Of a stretch of 64,000 nucleotides of DNA, positions 11,501 through 22,377 are shown one piece after another. The position numbers and the translations under genes are program-made. The notes below the pieces were generated by a model. That model saw only the letters and a program-made list of their open reading frames with translations, had not been told where the DNA came from and ran no database searches. Location: contig OZ037769.1 in NCBI GenBank assembly GCA_964035545.1, forward strand, positions 17,179,633-17,243,632. The letters are read 5' to 3'. Source of the stretch: Bugula neritina (taxonomy: Eukaryota > Bryozoa > Gymnolaemata > Cheilostomatida > Bugulidae). Each line of letters opens with the position of its first letter. Position 1 is the first letter of the stretch.

Positions 11501-12010
11501 AAGAGAGCACTTCTTTCCTGTAGAAATAGTAGTTTCACTTTGACACTAGAGTACTTTCACTTTGACACTAGAGTACTTTCACTTTAACACTAGAGTACTT
11601 TCACTTTGACACTAGAGTAGTTTCACTTTGACACTAGAGTAGTTTCACTTTGACACTAGAGTAGTTTCACTTTGACACTAGAGTAGTTTCACTTCATTAT
11701 ATAATATAAAGTCATACCTTAGCTGTCTTCTTACTCCATGGACCAAATGCCTCATAGGCAGCATCTACCGCTGCCTTCGTATCTTCTGCGTCCAGATCAT
11801 ACACCTCTCCAATGAGACTGCCATTCTTAGGGTTGAACACTACAAACCATACTTCTGTGTAAACAACTTTCACTTACTAACATGCTGTACAGTTTCTTGG
11901 TACAGTTACAGTAGTGTGACCTTATCCTGACCTTGAAACAGTTTCTCTGCTCTCCCTTTCACCCACTCTCCATTGATATATGACTCGGTCCTTCTCAGCC
12001 TCAAGGACAT
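8512..12010 (-). CDS. ALDH5A1: Succinate-semialdehyde dehydrogenase, copy 1 (divergent)
   Basis: Aldehyde dehydrogenase oxidising succinic semialdehyde to succinate with NAD(P)+, the last step of GABA breakdown. Eleven coding exons: 12010-11932, 11839-11718, 11517-11434, 11347-11177, 10524-10408, 10226-10083, 9969-9789, 9656-9538, 9388-9216, 9069-9011 and 8720-8512; 485 residues, all phases joining. Seen: [26 protein letters not shown] (Rossmann turn), SLELGG (general-base Glu), NCGQKC (catalytic Cys) and [18 protein letters not shown]. It differs from copies 2-4 in exons 1, 4, 5, 7 and 10 (WNVPIAM for [16 protein letters not shown] for [18 protein letters not shown] for ACISAQNFF) yet is nearly identical in exons 8, 9 and 11. 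No clear mitochondrial targeting peptide. ALDH5 is the best family fit, but substrate is inferred. Confidence 0.88.
10548..10872. repeat. 20-bp minisatellite in SSADH copy 1 intron 4
   Basis: About 16 copies of a 20-base unit, CACAGTGGGCGTGGTATACT, with variants. Read in the gene's sense each unit contains GTGAGTATACC, a donor-like sequence. It lies next to the acceptor of exon 5, far from the real donor. Open frames repeating WYTHSG on the plus strand are by-products. Confidence 0.93.
11525..11692. repeat. 22-bp minisatellite in SSADH copy 1 intron 2
   Basis: About eight copies of AGTTTCACTTTGACACTAGA plus GT between exons 2 and 3. The same array is present in the other gene copies with different copy numbers: about 12 at 15912-16168, 3 at 20595-20650 and 7 at 25588-25738. 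It therefore predates the duplications and has been changing length since. Confidence 0.93.
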
Positions 12011-13386
12011 GGTTGTTTAGTGCCTATCAATAGAACTGCAACCAATAGAACTGCAACCAATAGAACCAAGGCTCCACAGCCTGCTGAGTGGTTGTGTGTT
12101 ACAACACAGTTGTTATAAAATAAGTTGGTTGGTAAACAGTCCACATACCCAATTGACATATGCCTTCTGTTAAGCCACAAGAGAGTCTAGCAAAATAATA
12201 ACCAAAGAGCCTGTGTTTAGATGAGAAACCTGGGAGAAGTTATGTTTGAGTGAGACTCTCAACCCACACTCCAAACCAGACTTCATAGACATTTAAGTAA
12301 CTTTTTGCACTCAAGTACGTGCATTGCAGATCTTTTGTAAAAGCTCAAATTTCACCCTAACCTACACACTAATTGAAATGCAATGTTGAAAACAAACTAA
12401 AACTCCTAATTAAACTCAATAAAATATTAGGGAGAGCTTACTAGCATTAGCATCTATACATATCTATACATACCTGTAGAACACACATGCACTATCACGA
12501 TGAAAAAGAAAGCATGCCTTCAAGATGTGGTTAAATTGCCTCACTAAGACAACATACTTAGTGTAGCCAATCAGAGGCATGGGGGTAGCAGCATTCTACG
12601 CTTCCACATCAACTGGTATATTCTACATCAACTGGTATATGAAGGTAGTGCTCGGTGGAGGAAATTATTTGCAGTTATTTTTTGATCCGAAATTAGAGTA
12701 AAAGAAAAAAGGGCAAAAGTTAGGACTAGTTTTTTCAGATGGCTTATTATCATCTTTGAAAGTATGTAATAAGAACAACTGTTGTCCCACTAGTTATAGC
12801 ACACAGCGTACTTCATCCTTTAACATTCTGATCGCTATATATACTTCTTCAACGTATAGGTGTCGGTCACATGAATGACCCAGTGTGACCTAGTTACTTG
12901 GGGTAGAGCATAAGGGTGATAGCTACTGTGTCTTGCCTTGACAATAGTCATAGCTCTGGTCAAAACAAGTTGAACAACTGGTTGAAAGGCACATATAGCA
13001 CATATCTGAGAAGTTAATCTCGGCTATATAAATCTTACAGTATTGTGGTGTGACACATCACAATATCAACTATTTAACTTTCTTTATTATTTTATAAATA
13101 TTAGAAAAAAGTAAACATTCATATCAGAGCAAATTTAGTGAATTCAGTAATTTTGTTCCACTGCACGTTCCCAGAAAGATCACTTTTCCGCATAAATAAA
13201 GAAAAACTTTATTATCAACTGTAAAGCAATGCTAAAAGATATTTTTAAATCATTTATAAATAAAAAAATGCCATTTTTAAATGAGACTGTGAACTAAGCT
13301 GAATTAGTAACTAAAGCGTTGAACAAGTTTGATTATAAAACTTTTGTTAGACTGCTCACGGATTGACTAACAAAAACCCAACTACT
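12011..13386. other. Spacer between SSADH copies 1 and 2
   Basis: Sequence upstream of copy 1 and downstream of copy 2. Unlike the other two inter-copy spacers it is not a clear copy of them, which fits copy 1 being the oldest or least homogenised member. Contains two short direct repeats (GAACTGCAACCAATA near 12030-12060). No gene seen. Confidence 0.6.
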
Positions 13387-16300
13387 TTATAAGTCAATAC
13401 CGATAGCACACATCTTGATCTGGAGGAACTCATCCATGCCATATTTACCACCTTCTCTACCGATACCGGACTGTTTGTAACCACCAAATGGGCTTTCGAT
13501 GCCTCCAAGTGTTGTATCATTACAGCCAATAAGTCCAGCTTGTAAGGCCTCCATCACACGGTAACACTGGGACAGATCACTGCTATAGAAGTAACCTACG
13601 GAGATACAGAACACACAATGCAAGTAGCGGACATTTAGAAGACAATGTGGGTGTGGCTAAAACAGGAAATAGTGGGAGGTGAAACTTACTAGCCAAGCCT
13701 CTCTCTGAGTCATTAGCTCTTCTGATAGCCTCTTCTTCAGTTTTAAATCTTCAACAATAGAATAAATATTGCGAGGTAGGAGTACAGACACTTCTGGCAA
13801 ATCAAGTTATTCTCAAGCAAGTATATGGTTACCATCCTGCGAGAAAACCCCTGATGGAAGGCGACTTTTGTTAAAGCGGGCTAAGGACTTATTTAAATGA
13901 CGCACAGGAACAATTATGACTGGATGCTCTTCCTAACATCACCAATGGCCTTGGTTTGGGCTCGAACCCATGACTTGGTGTTTACTAGACAAACGCTCTA
14001 ACCCCTAGACCACGGCTGCTCCCTGCCAACTCAACTTATTACTATGTATTTATATTTCCTAAACAGTTGAGTAATAAAGTAAAATCAGTCACGAAGTGTT
14101 GACCAATCAGAACTCACTTAATCACATTGATGACAGGTCCAAACACCTCTTGGTGTAGGATATCCATATCCTCTGTGATTCCAGTTAACAGAGTTGGCTG
14201 GAAATACAACTCCCCGACATCTGTAGCCCTAGAACCACCGCAGATAACCGTGGCTCCTTTACTCTTAGCATCATTGACCAGTCTCTCTACCTGCACACAG
14301 TATATAGTGTGTAGTATCAGGGCTTTATACTATAATGTTACATTCACTGCTGGATGAGTACATCAGATAAATAAGTAAGAGGGGGCAGGTTGATGCCCAC
14401 CCGTACTGCTAGTACACAAGGAACACAGTCTAAACCCACCTTCTCCAACCCTCTGCTGTTTATAAGTGGTCCAATACTAGTCGTAGAATCCATTGGATCT
14501 CCCATCTTCAATGATTTAGTGAGTTTAGTCAGTTCTTCTACTGCCCTGTCATATATCCCTGTAAGTACATAGGAATATCATATACAGTTAACCACCACTA
14601 CAAGGCCTGCACTGTACATATTCTGTCATATTGTGACAGTGTTAGTCATGTGACAGTGGTAGTCATGTGAAAGACTGAAAATATTACCTTCCTGAATAAA
14701 GAAATTCTGAGCACTGATGCAAGCTTGACCACAGTTCCGGAACTTTGCAAATAGAGTTCCTGAGACGACCTTGGAAAGGTCAGCCGAGTCGAAGACTATG
14801 AGAGGAGCCAAACCACCGAGCTCTAAACTTATTCTCTTCACTTCTACTGCACACTGAGACATGAGTAGCTGTAATACATAATATAATATAATACATAATA
14901 TAATATAATATAACACAGTAATATAATATAATGCAGTAATATAATATAATACAGTAATATAATATAATATAACACAGTAATATAATATAATACAGAAAGT
15001 AATATAATACAGTAATATAATATAATGCAGTAATATAATATAATAATATTCTGAGACTTACTTTACCAACTTCACAGGAACCTGTGAAAGAGACGGTAGA
15101 GACTTTAGGGTCAGAAGAGAAAAGCTGTCCGATGCCGGCAGCATTAGATCTGCTGCAGGAGACTATATTTAGAACACCTTTGGGAATCCCAGCTCTGTTA
15201 GCTAGCTGTAACATAGTAGCATGGTGAGGACATGTAATAGCACATAGTACACTCTATAATATACAACTGGTAGCCTCAGTACCTCAACTAAAGCTGTGGG
15301 GATGTACGGGGTGTCTTCTGGGGACTTCACAACAACAGTACATCCGGCAGCCAGAGCTGGACCTACTTTACGAGTCAGCATACCAGCTGGGAAGTTCCAC
15401 TGAAACATATCAAAGTGAGTCAATGAATATATAGTCACAGTACCATGTAGTGAATATATAGTCACAGTATCATGGACTGAAAGGAGTTTCATTAGGAATA
15501 ATCATTACGGTAGTTGAGAGTTTCACACCCACCGGCACTATGATTCCAGCTACTCCAATCGGCTCTTTTCTTATAATGGATCTTCTATTAGTTACGGGGA
15601 ACTCAATTGTCTCCCCATACACTCTCCTAGCCTCAGCTGAGTACCAGTCTAGAAATGAGGCTGCATACATCATCTCCCCCTTCCCTTCAGCTAATGGCTT
15701 TCCCTGGGAATGTAATGTGACAGTCTAAAGCTGTGAAGATGTGCTGTATGTATGCTGTGTTACGTCTAGTCACTTTACAGTAGATGTACAGTCTACTTAC
15801 TTTATTACTCAACTTACATTCTCTTCTGTTAACATCTCTCCAAGTTCTGGAATGTTCTCTAATATTAAACTGTACCATTTGTACAAGAGAGCACTTCTTT
15901 CCTGTAGAAATAGTAGTTTCACTTTGACACTAGAGTAGTTTCACTTTGACACTAGAGTACTTTCACTTTGACACTAGATTAGTTTCACTTTGACACTAGA
16001 GTAGTTTCACTTTGACACTAGAGTACTTTCACTTTGACACTAGAGTAGTTTCACTTTGACACTAGAGTAGTTTCACTTTGACACTAGAGTACTTTCACTT
16101 TGACACTAGAGTAGTTTCACTTTGACACAAGAGTAGTTTCACTTTGACACTAGAGTAGTTTCACTTCATTATATAATATAAAGTCATACCTTAGCTGTCT
16201 TCTTACTCCACGGACCAAATGCCTCATAGGCAGCATCTACCGCTGCCTTCGTATCTTCTGCGTCCAGATCATACACCTCTCCAATGAGACTGCCATTCTT

Positions 16301-16481
16301 AGGGTTGAACACTACAAACCATACTTCTGTGTAAACACATTCACTTACTAACAAGCTGTACACTTTCTTGGTACAGTTACAGTAGTGTAACCTTATCCTG
16401 ACCTTGAAACAGCTTCTCTGCTCTCCCTTTCACCCACTCTCCATTGATATACGACTCAGACCTTCTCAGACTCTCTGACAT
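13387..16481 (-). CDS. ALDH5A1: Succinate-semialdehyde dehydrogenase, copy 2
   Basis: Same enzyme and exon plan as its neighbours, 485 residues. Exons: 16481-16403, 16311-16190, 15901-15818, 15703-15533, 15399-15283, 15205-15062, 14868-14688, 14558-14440, 14290-14118, 13748-13690 and 13595-13387. Starts [19 protein letters not shown]. Cofactor and active-site motifs are intact ([36 protein letters not shown]). It alone reads [15 protein letters not shown] in the last exon, where copies 1, 3 and 4 read [15 protein letters not shown]. Intron 9 carries a tRNA-derived SINE absent from the other copies. The residue two after the catalytic Cys is Ser, not the second Cys of the mammalian enzyme. Probably functional. 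Confidence 0.9.
13835..14024 (-). mobile_element. tRNA-derived SINE in SSADH copy 2
   Basis: On the minus strand the 5' part resembles a tRNA with both internal promoter boxes: TGGTCTAGGGGTTAGAGCG (A box, about 14012-13994) and GGGTTCGAGCCC (B box, 13969-13958). It continues into an unrelated body that includes GGAAGAGCATCCAGTC, like the central motif found in several animal SINE groups. The 3' end is approximate and I see no clear target-site duplication. The corresponding introns of copies 3 and 4 lack it. Confidence 0.75.
14872..15052. repeat. AT-rich tandem repeat in SSADH copy 2 intron 6
   Basis: Repeats of TAATATAATATAATACAG type between exons 6 and 7. Equivalent arrays occur at 19368-19672 in copy 3 and 23858-24186 in copy 4, each of a different length, accounting for much of the size difference among the three units. 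Copy 1 lacks it. Confidence 0.92.
15912..16168. repeat. 22-bp minisatellite in SSADH copy 2 intron 2
   Basis: About 12 copies of the unit described for copy 1 (AGTTTCACTTTGACACTAGA plus GT), the longest version in the array. Confidence 0.92.
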
Positions 16482-17897
16482 GATTGTTGAAGTGTGCAAG
16501 TCTTTACTCAGTACTTATAGTCATATGTTTAACTTCTTACACAGACTAGTGTGTGCACAGAGATAAACAATGGAGATCCTTCTATGTTCTTAGATAGTCA
16601 AAGTTTCTTGAAATATCAGCATAAGATATAGTGGCTAGAAATATACAAGTTTGAGCAATGCCACCACACCAAGTATGTACTTGGTAAAGTCCACAGTCTA
16701 AAGCCTCCTTCACTGAGTACACACTACCTTAATGAACTGACTGTGAGTTATGAAGTGCAGCTGACCATGTGACCTCTAGTAGACCTTGTGACACGCCCAC
16801 TTTAACAAACCAATAATCAAGTAAATATGAATACAAGTCGACTACCCTGGGAAAGTTTAAGTTGAGCTAATGGTTGGTACACAGATAATAGATAGCCTAA
16901 GTGACACTCCCTTCACAGAAATTTTTGCTAATGAGTACATAACCTGTGCCTAGAAGAACAAGGAAAAGTTCTAGAATCTCAGACCGCATCTATATTAATA
17001 CAGCCATGAGTTGATATACAAGACTAGATATACTACATGTAAGTGATGGAATCCAAGCAGAGGATGTTATTTAAATATAAACACTAATAGGAAATTTCTG
17101 AGTGTATTGATTAGAAGAGTTGTGTGTCCTTGTAAACTGCTGATACTTTATATATCAATCTTCTCACCAATTAAATTGCTATTCTGACTCATACGCTGCA
17201 GCTCCTGTGCTGACATAACAGTGAAGTGACTTCTGCACACTGAGATGGTTTGATAGTACAGTTGGTAGACGTATGCAGCTAAAATACTCGCATCTCATTG
17301 GTTGGGGAGAGAAAGATGAAGAGACACAATTTTATGAACTAAACTCAGAGTCACTAAAACCCTGACAGTTTATGTTCAGCCATGTTAAATTGAGTTTGCA
17401 ACGTTGTGGCATAACATAATCTACTAGTTCAAGTTGTTTGGCACTTTATTAATTTACATCTGTCTGTGTTATTAAAAAGTCAGATGAGAACTCTCTTTAG
17501 TATAAACCAGTTTATTATCACAACAAAGGGAGTGGATTTAGAAAAAGCAGCTACAGTAATCTACACACATACTCTGGGGTTGTAGACAATAATGGAACTC
17601 AACGTATAGAAGTTTATCTCAGACTAACTGAGAGAAACTTGGACTTTGATAGTTGAGGAGTAAATACTGTAGACGTACCACCAGTAGATGGTGAGAAAGA
17701 TTAATTTGGTAAAAAACAGGAAATTGAGTTAAATATAATATCTACACTAAAAGGTAATAGTGCTTCACTAGTAAGTAAAGTAACTCATAGTTCTGAACTG
17801 GACCGTGATTTCAGTTAAATTAGTGACTAAAGCTTCAAGCCTCATTATAAAAGTGTTGATAACCTGGTGACAAGCAAATTACAACAACCCAACTAGT
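16482..17897. repeat. Duplicated spacer between SSADH copies 2 and 3
   Basis: Almost base-for-base the same as 20968-22377. It contains the presumptive promoter of copy 2 and the 3' flank of copy 3. Differences are single substitutions and very small indels. This shows that whole units, not just genes, were duplicated recently. No separate gene seen. Confidence 0.9.
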
Positions 17898-20800
17898 TTA
17901 TATGTCAATACCGATAGCACACATCTTGATCTGGAGGAACTCATCCATGCCATATTTACCACCTTCTCTACCGATACCAGACTGTTTGTAACCACCAAAT
18001 GGAGTTTCAGCACTGCTAACTGTTGTGTCATTACAGCCAATAAGTCCAGCTTGTAAGGCCTCCATCACACGGTAACACTGGGACAGATCACTGCTGTAGA
18101 AGTAACCTACGCAGATACAGAACACACAATGCAAGTAGCGGACATTTAGAAGATAGTGTGGGTGTGGCTAAAACAGGAAACAGGGGGAAGTGAAACTTAC
18201 TAGCCAAGCCTCTCTCTGAGTCATTAGCTCTTCTGATAGCTTCTTCTTCAGTTTTAAATCTTCAACAATAGAATAAATATTGTGAGGTTGGAGGAGAGAC
18301 ACTTCTGGTAAGAGTAGAGCTGATTATATAAGAACATTACGGAGATGGTAACAGTGGTCATGAAGGTATAAGTGGATAAGTTTTAAATTTAGTTTAATCT
18401 TGAAAAGTATTTTTTTAAAAACATCCTTATATGGCACCAATTCATTATGTCATAAATATTAAATCATTTTGATAAACTTACAATGCGATGAGTATGATTG
18501 TATTACTATTTGTAAGAATAAGTCTCTCCCGATACATGCTGGTCACTTATTACTCTGCACATCATACACGAGGAGTTATGTTCTTCTCAAAATATCAGTC
18601 ACCAAGTGTTGACCAATGAGAACTCACTTAATCACATTGATGACAGGTCCAAACACCTCTTGGCGTAGGATATCCATATCCTCTGTGATTCCAGTTAACA
18701 GAGTTGGCTGGAAATACAACTCCCCGACATCTGTAGCCCTAGAACCACCGCAGATAACCGTGGCTCCTTTACTCTTAGCATCATTGACCAGTCTCTCTAC
18801 CTGCACACAGTATATAGTGTGTAGTATCAGGGCTTTATACTATAATGTTACATTCACTGCTGGATGAGTACATCAGATAAATAAGTAAAAGGGGGCAGGC
18901 TGATGCCCTCTCGTACTGCTAGTACACAAGGAACACAGTCCAAACCCACCTTCTCCAACCCTCTGCTGTTTATAAGTGGTCCAATACTAGTCGTAGAATC
19001 CATTGGATCTCCCATCTTCAATGATTTAGTGAGTTTAGTTAGTTCTTCTACTGCCCTGTCATATATCCCTGTAAGTACATAGGAATATCATATACAGTTA
19101 ACCACCACTACAAAGTCTGCACTGTATATAGTCTGTCATATTGTGATAATGTTAGTCACGTGAAAGACTGAAAATATTACCTTCCTGAATAAAGAAATTC
19201 TGAGCACTGATGCAAGCTTGGCCACAGTTACGGAACTTTGCAAATAGAGTTCCCGAGACGACCTTGGAAAGGTCAGCCGAGTCGAAGACTATGAGAGGAG
19301 CCAAACCACCGAGCTCTAAACTTATTCTCTTCACTTCTACTGCACACTGAGACATGAGTAACTGTAATACATAATATAATATAATGCAGTAATATAATAT
19401 AATACAGTAATATAATATAATATAATACAGTAATATAATATAATATAATACAGTAATATAATTTAATATAGTAATATAAAACAGTAATACAATATAATAT
19501 AATACAGTTAGTAATATAATACAGTGATATAATATAATATAATATAATAATATAATATAATATAGTAATATAATACAAGTAATATAATATAATACAGTAA
19601 TATAATATAACACAGTAATATAATATAATACAGAAAGTAATATAATATAATACAGTAATATAATATAATAATAATATTCCAAGACTTACTTTACCAACTT
19701 CACAAGAACCTGTGAAAGAGACGGTAAAGACTTTAGGGTCAGAAGAGAAAAGCTGTCCGATGCCGGCAGCATTAGATCTGCTGCAGGAGACTATATTTAG
19801 AACACCTCTGGGAATCCCAGCTCTGTTAGCTAGCTGTAACATAGTAGCATGGTGAGGACATATAATGGCATATAGTATACTCTATAATATACAACTGGTA
19901 GCCTCAGTACCTCTACTAAAGCTGTGGGGATGTACGGGGTGTCTTCTGGGGACTTCACAACAACAGTGCATCCGGCAGCCAGAGCTGGACCTACTTTACG
20001 AGTCAGCATACCAGCTGGGAAGTTCCACTGAAACATATCAAAGTGAGTCACTGAGTATATAGTCACAGTATCATGTAGTGAGTATATATAGTCACAGTAC
20101 CATGTAGTGAGTATATAGTCACAGTACCATGTAGTGAGTATATAGTCACAGTATCATGGACCGAAAGGTGTATTATTATGAATAATCATTACGGTAGTTT
20201 AGAGTTTCACACCCACCGGCACTATGATTCCAGCTACTCCAATCGGCTCTTTTCTTATAATGGATCTTCTATTAGTTACGGGGAACTCAATTGTCTCCCC
20301 ATACACTCTCCTAGCCTCAGCTGAATACCAGTCTAGAAATGAGGCTGCATACATCATCTCCCCCTTCCCTTCAGCTAATGGCTTTCCCTGGGAATGTAAT
20401 GTGACAGTCTAAAGCTGTTAAGATGTGCTGTATGTATGCTGTGTTATGTCTAGTCACTTTAGAGTAGATGTACAGTCTACTTACTTTATTACACAACTTA
20501 CATTCTCTTCTGTTAACATCTCTCCAAGTTCTGGAATGTTCTCCAATATTAAACTGTACCATTTGTACAAGAGAGCACTTCTTTCCTGTAGAAATAGTAG
20601 TTTCACTTTGACACTAGAGTAGTTTCACTTTGACACTAGAGTAGTTTCACTTCATTATATAATATAAAGTCATACCTTAGCTGTTTTCTTACTCCACGGA
20701 CCAAATGCTTCATAGGCAGCATCTACCGCTGCCTTCGTATCTTCTGCGTCCAGATCATACACCTCTCCAATGAGACTGCCATTCTTAGGGTTGAACACTA

Positions 20801-20967
20801 CAAACCATACTTCTGTGTAAACACATTCACTTACTAACAAGCTGTACACTTTCTTGGTACAGTTACAGTAGTGTAACCTTATCCTGACCTTGAAACAGCT
20901 TCTCTGCTCTCCCTTTCACCCACTCTCCATTGATATATGACTCGGACCTTCTCAGACTCTCTGACAT
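17898..20967 (-). CDS. ALDH5A1: Succinate-semialdehyde dehydrogenase, copy 3
   Basis: 485 residues in 11 exons: 20967-20889, 20797-20676, 20585-20502, 20387-20217, 20027-19911, 19833-19690, 19361-19181, 19068-18950, 18800-18628, 18259-18201 and 18106-17898. Nearly identical to copy 4 (for example [13 protein letters not shown] in exon 9 where copies 1 and 2 have HQEVFGPV). Catalytic Cys in NCGQAC and Glu in LELGG are present. The first exon starts [17 protein letters not shown], so no targeting presequence is evident. Promoter sequence is shared with copy 2, which suggests similar expression. Substrate assignment rests on ALDH5-like motifs such as [19 protein letters not shown]. Confidence 0.9.
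19368..19672. repeat. AT-rich tandem repeat in SSADH copy 3 intron 6
   Basis: Expanded version of the intron 6 array seen in copies 2 and 4, built of TATAATATAATACAGTAA-like units. Reading frames rich in Tyr, Ile and Leu across it are artefacts. Confidence 0.92.
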
Positions 20968-22377
20968 GATTGTTGAAGTGTGCAAGTTTTTACTCAGTAC
21001 TTATAGTCATATGTTTAACTTCTTACACAGACTAGTGTGTGCACAGAGATAAACAATGGAGATCCTTCTATGTTCTTAGATAGTCAAAGTTTCTTGAAAT
21101 ATCAGCATAAGATATGGTGGCTAGAAATATACAAGTTTGAGCAATGCCACCACACCAAGTATGTACTTGGTAAAGTCCACAGTCTAAAGCCTCCTTCACT
21201 GAGTACACACTACCTTAATGAACTGACTGTGAGTTATGAAGTGCAGCTGACCATGTGACCTCTAGTAGACCTTGTGACACGCCCACTTTAACAAACCAAT
21301 AATCAAGTAAATATGAATACAAGTCGACTACCCTGGGAAAGTTTAAGTTGAGCTAATGGTTGGTACACAGATAATAGATAGCCTAAGTGACACTCCCTTC
21401 ACAGAAATTTTTGCTAATGAGTACATAACCTGTGCCTAGAAGAACAAGGAAAAGTTCTAGAATCTCAGACCGCATCTATATTAATACAGCCATGAGTTGA
21501 TATACAAGACTAGATATACTACATGTAAGTGATGGAATCCAAACAGAGAATGTTATTTAAATATAAACACTGATAGGAAATTTCTGAGTGTATTGATTAG
21601 AAGAGTTGTGTGTCCTTGTAAACTGCTGATACTTTATATATCAATCTTCTCACCAATTAAATTGCTATTCTGACTCATACGCTGCAGCTCCTGTGCTGAC
21701 ATAACAGTGAAGTGACTTCTGCACGCTGAGAAGGTTTAATAGTACCGTTGGTAGACGTATGCAGCTAAAATACTCGCATCTCATTGGTTGGGGAGAGAAA
21801 GATTAAGAGACACAACTTTATGAACTAAACTCAGAGTCACTAAAACCCTGACTGTTTATGTTCAGCCATGTTAAATTGACTGCAATGTTGTGGCATAACA
21901 TAATTGTTCAAGTTGTTTGGCACTTTATTGATTTACATCTGTCTGTGTTATTAAATACTCAGATGAGAACTCTCTTTAGTATAAACCAGTTTATTATCAC
22001 AACAAAGGGAGTGGATTTAGAAAAAGCAGCTACAGTAATCTACGCACATATACTGGGGTTGTAGACAATAATGCAACTCAACGTATAGAAGTTTATCTCA
22101 GACTAACTGAGAGAAACTTGGACTCTGTTAGTTGAGGAGTAAATACTGTAGACGTACCACCAGTAGATGGTGAGAAAGATTAATTTGGTAAAAAACAGGA
22201 AATTGAGTTAAATATAATATCTACACTAAAAGGTAATAGTGCTTCACTAGTAAGTAAAGTAACTCATAGTTCTGAACTGGACCGTGATTTCAGTTAAATT
22301 AGTGACTAAAGCTTCAAGCCTCATTATAAAATTGTTGATAACCTGGTGACAAAGCAAATTACAACAACCCAACTAGT
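20968..22377. repeat. Duplicated spacer between SSADH copies 3 and 4
   Basis: Sister copy of 16482-17897. Small differences include a few missing bases near 21880-21905. Nothing coding is recognised; short open frames here are unsupported. Confidence 0.9.

Noticed and set aside
13958-14012. Functional tRNA gene
   Set aside because: A and B boxes are good, but the cloverleaf is incomplete and the sequence runs on into a SINE-like body.
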